Both the position numbers and the translations under genes were made by a program. The notes beneath the pieces were generated by a model that worked only from the letters and a program-made list of their open reading frames with translations, was not told where the DNA came from and ran no database searches. Shown piece after piece: positions 1-5,446 of a DNA stretch of 9,351 nt. Where the stretch lies: positions 1 to 9,351 of the forward strand of contig CAMLSH010000111.1 in NCBI GenBank assembly GCA_946482625.1, in the 5' to 3' direction. The number at the start of each line of letters is the position of its first letter. Within the stretch, counting starts at the first letter, position 1. The DNA is from an uncultured Opitutaceae bacterium (GTDB taxonomy: Bacteria > Verrucomicrobiota > Verrucomicrobiae > Opitutales > Opitutaceae).

Positions 1-252
1 GCCGGTGCGGAAAACGGGTTGCGTTGGGTACCAAGCTTTTTTGCCAAGCTCTACGAGCGCGTCGGCGTGGAGCCGGAGATGTTGGGCGACGCGACGGGCG
101 GCGACCTCGTGGAATTTCCCGGATTTCAGCGACGCGAGATCCGCGGCCGTGATCTGGGCCCGGTGGGCGAGTTGTTCGTCGGTGATTCCGAGGCCGCGCT
201 GGGCTTTGTTGATCACGTCGTCGTAGTTGTCCTCTAGAGGGATGCGGGCCAT
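1..252 (-). CDS. N-terminal part of an HTH-containing protein, probably an HTH-prefixed MBL-fold hydrolase (partial, runs off the left edge)
   Basis: Reading the minus strand from an ATG at 252 gives 84 uninterrupted codons to base 1. The protein begins [20 protein letters not shown] and continues with a compact all-helical stretch. Residues about 11-62 look like a small Xre-like helix-turn-helix ([13 protein letters not shown], then ADLASLKSG), followed by [12 protein letters not shown]. The amphipathic pattern, the absence of stops and the natural composition support a real gene. From memory of related proteins in Opitutaceae-type genomes, this start resembles the N-terminal extension of a metallo-beta-lactamase-fold hydrolase. 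The catalytic HxHxDH region would lie outside the window, so the enzymatic part is inference. No strong Shine-Dalgarno precedes the ATG. The gene diverges from the SDR gene across a 133-bp spacer. The alternative is a stand-alone Xre-type regulator. Confidence 0.65.
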   Translation of the reverse strand, partial: MARIPLEDNYDDVINKAQRGLGITDEQLAHRAQITAADLASLKSGKFHEVAARRVAQHLRLHADALVELGKKAWYPTQPVFRTG

Positions 253-385
253 GCGGGGAATAACGTGCGCGGGTCCGGTGGGGAGCAAGCGCAATGGCCG
301 GTTTCGCGGGTGGGGAGCGCGCGCGGACACGTGCGTTTTGCTTTGCCTCAGAGGGCGACGGACGGCTTGCTGCGCGGTTTCACCC

Positions 386-1171
386 ATGAGCTCTCCCGAT
401 TATCTGAACTCCCTTTTCTCTCTCTCCGGCAAAGTCGCCGTTGTCATCGGTGGTACCGGTGAACTGTGCGGCGCGATGGCCTCGGGCCTGGCCGGTGCCG
501 GCGCGGAAGTCGTGCTCGTGGGCCGCAACGAAGAGAAAGCCAAGGCGCGTCTCGACAAGATCGCGGCGGCTGGCGGCAAAGCGTATTTCCAGTCGGCTGA
601 GGCGAGCAGCAAGAAGGAGCTGCAGGGCTTGCTCGACGCGGTGATCGGCCGCTCGAAGAAGGTCGATATCGTCATCAATGGCGCGGGCGTAAACTCGGCG
701 ACGCCGTTTTTCGACATTCAGGAAGATGAGTTTGAGCGCATCGTGCAGATCAACTTGAAGGGCGTGTTTCTCGGTTCGCAGATTTTCGGCAAGTATCTGG
801 TCGAGCGCGGTGAAGGCGGCTCGATCATCAATCTCGGATCGATGTCGGGCGTGGTGCCGTTGTCGCGCGTGTTCACCTACTCGGCGACCAAGGCGGCGGT
901 GCACAATCTTTCGAAGAACCTCGCGCGCGAATGGGCTCCGAAGAAGGTCCGCGTGAACACGTTGGTCCCTGGATTTTTCCCGGCCGAACAGAACCGCAAG
1001 GTGCTCACGCCGGATCGCGTGAACAGCATCATGGGCCACACCCCGATGAAACGTTTCGGCGAGGCCAACGAATTGGTCGGCGCGACGCTGCTGCTGGCGA
1101 GCGATGCGGGCAGCTTCATCACGGGCTCGGAGATCATCGTGGACGGCGGTTATCACGCCATGACGATCTGA
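386..1171 (+). CDS. SDR-family oxidoreductase, D-mannonate oxidoreductase-like
   Basis: This 261-residue protein is a classical short-chain dehydrogenase/reductase, predicted to be cytosolic and NAD(P)H-dependent. The Rossmann strand and turn are [14 protein letters not shown] (residues 16-29). The cofactor-loop Arg is in VLVGRN, the NGAG strand motif is at 98-101 and Asn123 fits the catalytic tetrad. Ser152, Tyr165 and Lys169 (YSATK) form the active site. The C-terminal segments [23 protein letters not shown] and [13 protein letters not shown] match my memory of the D-mannonate oxidoreductase/UxuB-like SDR group, which interconverts D-mannonate and D-fructuronate in uronate catabolism. Gluconate 5-dehydrogenase-like activity is the alternative. 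The dinucleotide loop has Glu26 and Cys28 where most SDRs have glycines; related family members also vary there. The ATG at 386 is chosen because the longer in-frame reading from 227 adds a Cys/Arg-rich tail unlike an SDR N-terminus. No uronate genes flank it. Confidence 0.9.
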   Translation: MSSPDYLNSLFSLSGKVAVVIGGTGELCGAMASGLAGAGAEVVLVGRNEEKAKARLDKIAAAGGKAYFQSAEASSKKELQGLLDAVIGRSKKVDIVINGAGVNSATPFFDIQEDEFERIVQINLKGVFLGSQIFGKYLVERGEGGSIINLGSMSGVVPLSRVFTYSATKAAVHNLSKNLAREWAPKKVRVNTLVPGFFPAEQNRKVLTPDRVNSIMGHTPMKRFGEANELVGATLLLASDAGSFITGSEIIVDGGYHAMTI

Positions 1172-1257
1172 GGTCTGCGGGCGCGTTGTCCGGGCACGCG
1201 GTGGGCGATTTCGTCGCTCGCTGTGCACACAAGGGCTTATTCGCGCGGAAGTTTTTC

Positions 1258-1297
1258 AAGCCGTCGGTGCCCTTCGGGAGCCGGCGGCTTTTCGTTT
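1258..1297 (+). terminator. Rho-independent terminator of the SDR gene
   Basis: AAGCCG (1258-1263) pairs with CGGCTT (1285-1290). Inside it, TCGGT pairs with GCCGG using wobbles, then one G-A mismatch, then CCC pairs with GGG around a TTC loop. The stem runs directly into CTTTTCGTTT. It lies about 87 bp after the SDR stop and before the phytase gene, so it separates the two transcription units. Confidence 0.75.
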
Positions 1298-1394
1298 CTG
1301 GCGGGCGACGGGGGACGAGACTGCGAAGTTTCGCGTCGTCAGAATGTAACACTCTTGGGCGCGACATTTTCGCGGTAACCCGTGTTTTGGCCGT

Positions 1395-2471
1395 ATGCGT
1401 TTTCCTTTCGTTTTCACGGTGGCGATTTCTTCGGTGGTGCTCGCAGGACTGGCGGCGTGTGTGTCGCGTCCTTCGGTTGCGCGAATTGCGCCGGTACTGG
1501 TGACGGAGCCGGTGCAGTTCGATTCCGATGATCCGGCGATCTGGGTTCATCCGACCGATCCGGCGCAGAGCCTGATCGTCGGCACCGACAAGGAGGCGGG
1601 GGGCGGGCTGTATGTTTTCGATCTGGCTGGGAAGATCGTCCGCGAGAAAACGGTGACCGGGCTCCAGCGGCCCAACAACGTGGATATCGAATATGGTCTG
1701 ATGTTGGGTGGCCGGCCGGTGGACATCGCGGTGACGACGGAGCGATTGACCAACAAGATCCGGGTCTTCGCGTTGCCCTCGATGACGCCGGTGGATGGTG
1801 GCGGGATCGAGGTGTTCGCGGGCGAGGCGTTGCGCGATCCGATGGGGATTTCCCTCTATAAGCGTGCGGCGGACGGCGCTATCTTTGCGGTGGTCGGACG
1901 CAAGAGCGGCCCTTCGGGCGGTTATCTTTGGCAATATCGGCTGCAGGACGACGGCGCGGGCGTGGTGAAGGCGACGCTCGTACGCAAATTCGGGACGTAC
2001 AGCGGGAAGAAGGAGATCGAGGCGATCGCGGTCGATGATGCGTCGGGCTATGTGTACTACAGCGACGAGATGGCGGGCGTGAGAAAGTACGCGGCCGATC
2101 CCGATACGCCAGAGGCTGGACGCGAACTGGCGTTTTTTGGCCAAGGCGACTTCGCGCGCGATGTGGAAGGGCTATCGATTTACGAGGTGGATGATCGCAC
2201 GGGCTACTTACTGGTTTCCGACCAGCAACGGGATACGTTTAATATCTATCGCCGCGAAGGGGAGGCCGGCGCGCCGCACACCCACCGGCTCATCAAGAGC
2301 GTGGTGCTCTCAACGTTGGAGAGCGATGGCAGCGAGGTGACGAGTCTGGCGCTGTCGCCGGCGTTTCCGGGCGGGCTTTTCGTAGCGATGTCCACCGACA
2401 AAACGTTTCACGTTTACTCGTGGGAGCAGATCGCGAACGCGCCGGGTGAGCCGCTGCGAAGCCGCAGGTAG
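1395..2471 (+). CDS. Beta-propeller phytase (3-phytase), predicted lipoprotein
   Basis: This 358-residue protein resembles beta-propeller (alkaline, Ca-dependent) phytases, which release phosphate from phytate outside the cytoplasm. Residues 1-22 form a lipoprotein signal: MRFPFVF, a hydrophobic core, then lipobox L19-A20-A21-C22. Family features are visible in order: DSDDPAIWVHPTDPAQS (43-59), GTDKEAGGGLYVFDL (63-77), RPNNVDIEYG (92-101), KEIEAIAVDD (206-215), YYSDEMAGVRKY (221-232), DVEGLSIYE (257-264) and YLLVSDQ (271-277). The Asp/Glu-rich blade turns are the positions that coordinate calcium and phosphate in this family. Length fits the family once the signal is removed. No Shine-Dalgarno is evident. 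The neighbours are not phosphate genes, so it appears to be a monocistronic scavenging enzyme. The spacer before it holds an imperfect inverted repeat (1314-1340). Confidence 0.88.
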   Translation: MRFPFVFTVAISSVVLAGLAACVSRPSVARIAPVLVTEPVQFDSDDPAIWVHPTDPAQSLIVGTDKEAGGGLYVFDLAGKIVREKTVTGLQRPNNVDIEYGLMLGGRPVDIAVTTERLTNKIRVFALPSMTPVDGGGIEVFAGEALRDPMGISLYKRAADGAIFAVVGRKSGPSGGYLWQYRLQDDGAGVVKATLVRKFGTYSGKKEIEAIAVDDASGYVYYSDEMAGVRKYAADPDTPEAGRELAFFGQGDFARDVEGLSIYEVDDRTGYLLVSDQQRDTFNIYRREGEAGAPHTHRLIKSVVLSTLESDGSEVTSLALSPAFPGGLFVAMSTDKTFHVYSWEQIANAPGEPLRSRR

Positions 2472-2510
2472 GGTGGTGTAACCACGGGCAGACTTTCTTC
2501 GGGGTAAGTG

Positions 2511-2547
2511 AAAACGAAAGAGGCCGGACTCGATGAGTCCGGCCTCT
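2511..2547 (-). terminator. Perfect-stem terminator of the small minus-strand gene, between convergent genes
   Basis: AGAGGCCGGACTC (2519-2531) is perfectly complementary to GAGTCCGGCCTCT (2535-2547) around a 3-nt loop. On the minus strand the stem is followed by TTCGTTTT (2518-2511), whereas on the plus strand it is followed by GAAATTAAT. Termination of leftward transcripts is therefore better supported. It lies 47 bp after the phytase stop and could also help end that mRNA. Confidence 0.8.
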
Positions 2548-2631
2548 GAAATTAATCCCATCTGACGGGAGTCGAAGGCGTTCTACGAGCGCGGCTGGTG
2601 GGACCAGCGAGCCGGAAGATCGCCTTCTGGC

Positions 2632-2841
2632 TCACTTGCCGCCTGATGGCTGCTCTTTGATTTTACCGGCGAATTGAGCGGTGAATGGAATGTCGGACCA
2701 GATCTGCGCGGCGGAAGGCAGGCTGATGGCGGGCGCGCGGAAGATCGGGCGATTCCATTGCACGTCGTACTGGGGAACAACGAGTACGGTCGTCGGCTCG
2801 TTGGAGGGTGGGAGGGTGTTTTCGGGGATGAAGAGCGGCAT
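2632..2841 (-). CDS. Small hypothetical protein, 69 residues
   Basis: I do not recognise this family. The minus-strand reading frame from the ATG at 2841 to the TGA at 2632 encodes MPLFIPENTLPPSNEP, then a hydrophobic-aromatic segment TTVLVVPQYDVQW, NRPIFRAPAISLPSA, QIWSDIPFTAQFAG and a polar tail ending SGGK. There is no signal peptide or membrane helix. The proline- and aromatic-rich pattern looks like a natural small globular or strand-rich protein. Third codon positions are mostly G or C, as expected in this G+C-rich DNA. The main support from context is a perfect terminator oriented for this strand 84 bp downstream, with no other minus-strand gene to serve. Transcription from the hsp20 side should be stopped by its terminator, so this gene would need its own promoter in 2842-2946; I cannot identify one securely. 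Overlapping plus-strand frames look less protein-like. Confidence 0.5.
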   Translation of the reverse strand: MPLFIPENTLPPSNEPTTVLVVPQYDVQWNRPIFRAPAISLPSAAQIWSDIPFTAQFAGKIKEQPSGGK

Positions 2842-2946
2842 CGGTTACAAGGGGGTTGGATAGTTGATGAATCGTCACGTGGTGCGTGGCGCTTAAGTGT
2901 GATTTAGTTGAAAAACAAATCCCGAAACTGTTCCGCAAATGACAGG

Positions 2947-3021
2947 AAAAAACGCCCGGCTCGCGAATTTGTCACAGACGACCGTGTAGGGCCGCGACTG
3001 CGACAGATCCACAGAGCCGGG
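2947..3021 (-). terminator. Long three-tier terminator hairpin downstream of hsp20
   Basis: On the minus strand, CCCGGCTC (3021-3014) pairs with GAGCCGGG (2962-2955) as an 8-bp outer stem. Inside it, GTCGCAG (3004-2998) pairs with CTGTGAC (2977-2971) with one wobble. GCGGCC (2995-2990) then pairs with GGTCGT (2983-2978) with two wobbles around the loop CTACAC. The outer stem is followed by CG and six U residues (2952-2947). It begins 32 nt after the hsp20 stop. The T tract exists only on this strand, so it terminates the hsp20 mRNA. The total length of about 75 nt is unusual for a simple terminator. Confidence 0.7.
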
Positions 3022-3052
3022 AAAGGGTTCATTGTTGGTAGGGAGAATCGGG

Positions 3053-3439
3053 CTACGCTACGCGCCGGTGGCGGACCGAGCCGTTGGCTTTGTGCGGGAG
3101 GGTGATCGTGAGGACGCCGTCGGCGATCTCGGCGCTGAGGGCGTCGTGATCGAACCCGTTGCCCACGCGCAGCGAGAGCTGGTAGTCGCGCTGCGCGCTC
3201 TCGAGGTGCAGGGCGGACCAGTTGACGCGCACGAAGTGAGCTTTGCGGGCGGTGACGATGAGGTCCGGGCCGCGGAGGGTGATCTCGACGCCCGCGGCTT
3301 CGACGCCGGGGACGTAGACCACCACCTTCAGTGCGTCAGCCTGCTGCGTGCAGTCGTAATGTGGGTTTCGGAAATCGGCCGAAACGACATTGAGGCGACT
3401 GTGAGCAGTGGCTTTGAACGGGTGGATGATCGTGTGCAT
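3053..3439 (-). CDS. Hsp20/alpha-crystallin family small heat-shock protein
   Basis: This 128-residue protein is an ATP-independent holdase chaperone by family. The alpha-crystallin domain covers about residues 28-117. It contains ALKVVVYVPGVEAAGVEITL (36-55), DLIVTARK (59-66), a short variable loop, RDYQLSLRVGNGFDHDALSAE (84-104) and the signature GVLTITLPHK (108-117). The N-terminal arm is short, about 27 residues. The C-terminal tail NGSVRHRRVA lacks the usual I/V-x-I/V motif that bridges subunits in large oligomers, so assembly may be limited. The start is the ATG at 3439; the purine-rich GAGAGGAG upstream is about 15 nt away and sits inside a hairpin. The gene is alone on its strand and has its own terminator. 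Confidence 0.88.
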   Translation of the reverse strand: MHTIIHPFKATAHSRLNVVSADFRNPHYDCTQQADALKVVVYVPGVEAAGVEITLRGPDLIVTARKAHFVRVNWSALHLESAQRDYQLSLRVGNGFDHDALSAEIADGVLTITLPHKANGSVRHRRVA

Positions 3440-3452
3440 AGACGTAGTTACT

Positions 3453-3474
3453 GGCTCCTCTCTTCGAGAAGGCC
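3453..3474 (-). promoter_or_regulatory. Leader hairpin covering the Shine-Dalgarno-like stretch of hsp20
   Basis: On the minus strand, GGCCTTCTC (3474-3466) folds onto GAGAGGAGCC (3462-3453). This gives nine pairs (one G-U), a single bulged A and a GAA triloop. The 3' arm contains GGAG (3458-3455), the only Shine-Dalgarno-like sequence before the hsp20 ATG at 3439. Sequestration of the ribosome site in an hsp20 leader is the layout of RNA thermometers. The spacing of about 15 nt from GGAG to the ATG is longer than usual, which weakens the case. Confidence 0.35.
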
Positions 3475-3487
3475 GGGCTTGGTTGGG

Positions 3488-3517
3488 CTAAACTGGTTCC
3501 GTTAAACGGAGGTTTAG
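3488..3517. repeat. Nested inverted repeat upstream of hsp20
   Basis: CTAAAC (3488-3493) is the reverse complement of GTTTAG (3512-3517). Between them CCGTT (3499-3503) and AACGG (3505-3509) form an inner inverted repeat around a single A. The element lies about 50-80 bp upstream of the hsp20 start, where an operator or a promoter-proximal site would be expected. It does not match the CIRCE element bound by HrcA. A regulatory role is inference. Confidence 0.35.
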
Positions 3518-3745
3518 GCCTGGAAGCCCGCGCCGGTGGTTTGTTGTTTCGTCCAATTCTGAGCCACCTGTCGCATCGATGCGCAGCAATACGCGGAGGC
3601 CTTCGTGAACGAAGCGCCAGCGTGGCTGCGATGATGTTTGGAAGACAGGGTCATTAGAGGACGGTTTCAGGATGCATATAGCAGCCGATGGGCCAAGCCG
3701 GAATTCTAGTCGAAAAAAGTTTTAACGCGGCTGTAACGTCAGCTC

Positions 3746-4120
3746 ATGGAAACTTTGACCGACGCCAAAACCACCGTGGCCGAACTAAAAGCGCGCGTGC
3801 TCGCTTTTGCCCGGGAGCGCGAGTGGGAGCAGTTCCACGCGCCGAAGAATCTGAGCATGGCGCTCGCCGCGGAAGCGGGAGAGCTGATGGAGCATTTTCT
3901 CTGGGCCGATCCGGCGGCGTCGCGGGACATCGCGCGCGATCCGGCAAAGCGTGGGAAGATCGAGGAGGAGCTGGCCGACGTGGTGATCTATGCTCTCGAA
4001 TTCGCAAACATCACCGGCATTGACGTTGCCGCGGTGATCGAGGCGAAGATGGCGGCGAATGCGAAGAAATACCCGGTGGAGAAGGCTCGCGGGCGGTCGG
4101 ACAAATATACCGAACTATAG
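3746..4120 (+). CDS. MazG-like / dCTP pyrophosphatase-type nucleotide pyrophosphohydrolase
   Basis: This 124-residue all-alpha protein matches the small MazG-like dCTPase/RS21-C6 group, which hydrolyses non-canonical or excess (d)NTPs to the monophosphate plus pyrophosphate with Mg2+. Key visible segments are WEQFHAPKNLSMALAAEAGE (27-46), carrying the metal-binding pair Glu43 and Glu46, and EEELADVVIYALEFANITGI (73-92), carrying Glu75 and Asp78. The tail KMAANAKKYPVEKARGRSDKY is typical of the subgroup. Length is normal for the family. The ATG at 3746 gives a natural N-terminus; there is no clear Shine-Dalgarno. It converges on hldD across 217 bp. It is likely a house-cleaning enzyme; nothing nearby suggests an MazEF-type link. 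Confidence 0.88.
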   Translation: METLTDAKTTVAELKARVLAFAREREWEQFHAPKNLSMALAAEAGELMEHFLWADPAASRDIARDPAKRGKIEEELADVVIYALEFANITGIDVAAVIEAKMAANAKKYPVEKARGRSDKYTEL

Positions 4121-4337
4121 GCGGCGCTGGCGCCGACGTTGACGCGTAGCGACCGGCGCGGAACGAAGATGGGCCGGGGACGAGGGCCAGGCGTCGCGCG
4201 TGTAGTTGATTGCCGGTGACGCGGCACGCCGCGAGTGCAGGTGTTGGTCGCATTTGGCGAAAGCGGCCGGCGCGTGTATGACGGCGGGAACGTGGCGTGA
4301 GAGCACGGCCCGCGTGTACGTCGCGGAGATTGGCGGG
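4121..4337. other. Convergent intergenic spacer
   Basis: This G+C-rich spacer lies between the 3' ends of the nucleotide pyrophosphohydrolase and hldD genes. GGCGC-TG-GCGCC (4122-4133) is a short inverted repeat, but no U tract follows it. Open frames through it are Arg/Pro/Ala-rich on either strand and look like chance G+C frames. I see no gene and no convincing terminator. Confidence 0.4.
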
Positions 4338-5336
4338 TCAGTCGCCGAGTTTTTTCCCGGTGACGAGGTAGCCCTGCACGTAATCGCGAACAGCTTCGAC
4401 GAGCGGTGTCATCGGGCGGTCGTAGCCGGTGCCACGGAGTTTCGAGATGTCGGCGCGCGTGTAATACTGGTACTTGCCACGGAGGATCTCGGGCATGTCG
4501 ATGAACTCGATGGCGGGTTCGCGACCGAGAGCGGCGAAGATGGCGCGGGCGAGCGTCAGCCACGTGTTGGCCTCGCCTGAGCCGAGGTTGTAGAGGCCGC
4601 CGCTTCCGGTGGCGCGTTCGGCGAAGTGGATCGTCATCTCGACGGCGTCTTTCACGTAGAGAAAATCCCGCATCTGTTCGCCGTCCTTGTATTCAGGTTT
4701 ATGGCTCTTGAAGAGCTGAACGCGGCCGGTGGTGAGGATTTGCTGATAAGCTTTGTTCACGAGGCTACGCATGTCGGCTTTGTGGTCTTCGTTCGGGCCG
4801 AAGACGTTGAAGTATTTCACGCCAACGATGCAGTCCAGGAAGCCGTGACGTTGCGCGTACAGATCGAAGAGATGCTTCGAGTAACCGTACATGTTGAGCG
4901 GTCGGAGCGCGGCGAGATCGGTGGTGTTGTCGTCCATGCCTTGCGCACCGTCGCCATAGGTCGCGGCGGACGAGGCATAGATGAAGCGCCCGTGCTGGCC
5001 GAGGGTCCAGGCGGCGAGCTCCTTGGTGAACTCGTAGTTGTTGTCGGCGAGGTAGGTCGCGTTTTTCTCCGTGGTCGCGGAGCACGCGCCGAGGTGGAAA
5101 ACGGCGGAAAATTTTCCAAAGGCACCTGCGTGCGCGTGGAGTCGCTGACGGAAACTACCGGCCTCGACGTAGTCGGCGAATTTGAGCGGGACCAAGTTTC
5201 TCCACTTCTCGTCCTGACCAAGGAGGTCGGTCACCACAATGTCGGTGAGACCGCGCTGGTTGAGCGCGTGAACTAGGGCGCTGCCGATGAAACCGGCGCC
5301 ACCTGTAACGAGAATACGGCCGTTCAGATTGCTCAT
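4338..5336 (-). CDS. hldD: ADP-glyceromanno-heptose 6-epimerase
   Basis: This 332-residue protein is an extended-SDR epimerase that converts ADP-D-glycero- to ADP-L-glycero-D-manno-heptose for the lipopolysaccharide inner core. The NADP-binding glycine motif TGGAGFIGS is at 11-19. Further family landmarks are FHLGACSATTEKN (80-92), YASSAATYGDG (120-130) and LRPLNMYGYSKHLFD (144-158) with Tyr150 and Lys154. Next comes KYFNVFGPNEDHK (174-186), whose Lys186 corresponds to the second acid/base residue in E. coli HldD. YKDGEQMRDFLYVKD (216-230) and LYNLGSG follow. Length is close to the usual 310-330. I choose the ATG at 5336 because it places the glycine motif near the N-terminus; an in-frame ATG at 5363 would add nine residues (MTGSLACPF). 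No other heptose genes are adjacent. The upstream acetamidase gene is on the same strand, 110 bp away, with no proof of co-transcription. Confidence 0.93.
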   Translation of the reverse strand: MSNLNGRILVTGGAGFIGSALVHALNQRGLTDIVVTDLLGQDEKWRNLVPLKFADYVEAGSFRQRLHAHAGAFGKFSAVFHLGACSATTEKNATYLADNNYEFTKELAAWTLGQHGRFIYASSAATYGDGAQGMDDNTTDLAALRPLNMYGYSKHLFDLYAQRHGFLDCIVGVKYFNVFGPNEDHKADMRSLVNKAYQQILTTGRVQLFKSHKPEYKDGEQMRDFLYVKDAVEMTIHFAERATGSGGLYNLGSGEANTWLTLARAIFAALGREPAIEFIDMPEILRGKYQYYTRADISKLRGTGYDRPMTPLVEAVRDYVQGYLVTGKKLGD

Positions 5337-5446
5337 AAACGGACACGCTAAAGAGCCCGTCACCCGGATGACACGGACAAACTTTTCCGTTTCAGGCTTT
5401 CTGCTGCCTGTAGTACCGGCCGCGAACGCGTTTCTGTGAACGCCGT

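Larger units (their letters stand above)
3440..3745. other. Divergent intergenic region between hsp20 and the nucleotide pyrophosphohydrolase gene
   Basis: These 306 bases hold the leaders of two divergent genes. Visible structures are the hsp20 leader hairpin (3453-3474), a nested inverted repeat (3488-3517), a 12-bp palindrome CGCATCGATGCG (3572-3583) and a small hairpin CTTCG-TGAA-CGAAG (3601-3614). A minus-strand ATG frame of 46 codons (3654 to the TAA at 3514) starts MTLSSKHHRS and ends TTGAGFQA. It has no ribosome site and unconvincing codon-position composition, so I do not call it a gene. No confident -35/-10 pair is visible on either strand. Confidence 0.5.

Noticed and set aside
227..385. 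An N-terminal extension of the SDR gene from an upstream in-frame ATG
   Set aside because: The added 53 residues are Arg/Cys/Gly-rich, unlike SDR N-termini, and overlap the start of the divergent gene. The ATG at 386 places the Rossmann motif at the normal position.
2549..2631. A possible tRNA or tmRNA fragment on the minus strand, from a TTCGACTCC string resembling a T loop
   Set aside because: The flanking bases do not form a 5-bp T stem, and no acceptor or anticodon arm can be drawn.
2674..2907. A plus-strand frame opposite the small minus-strand gene
   Set aside because: Its protein is Gly/Arg-rich with no recognisable pattern, and the local terminator is oriented for the minus strand.
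3572..3583. The perfect 12-bp palindrome CGCATCGATGCG
   Set aside because: One or two 12-bp palindromes are expected by chance in a window of this length, and nothing else marks it as a site.
3514..3654. A 46-codon minus-strand frame, MTLSSKHHRS to TTGAGFQA
   Set aside because: It has no ribosome site, a first-codon-position base composition weaker than the real genes, and it overlaps the candidate hsp20 operator region. A homology search finding the same frame conserved would reverse this.
4121..4337. Several open frames in the spacer between the pyrophosphohydrolase and hldD genes
   Set aside because: They are Arg/Pro/Ala-rich chance frames in G+C-rich DNA with no recognisable domain, and most overlap real genes.
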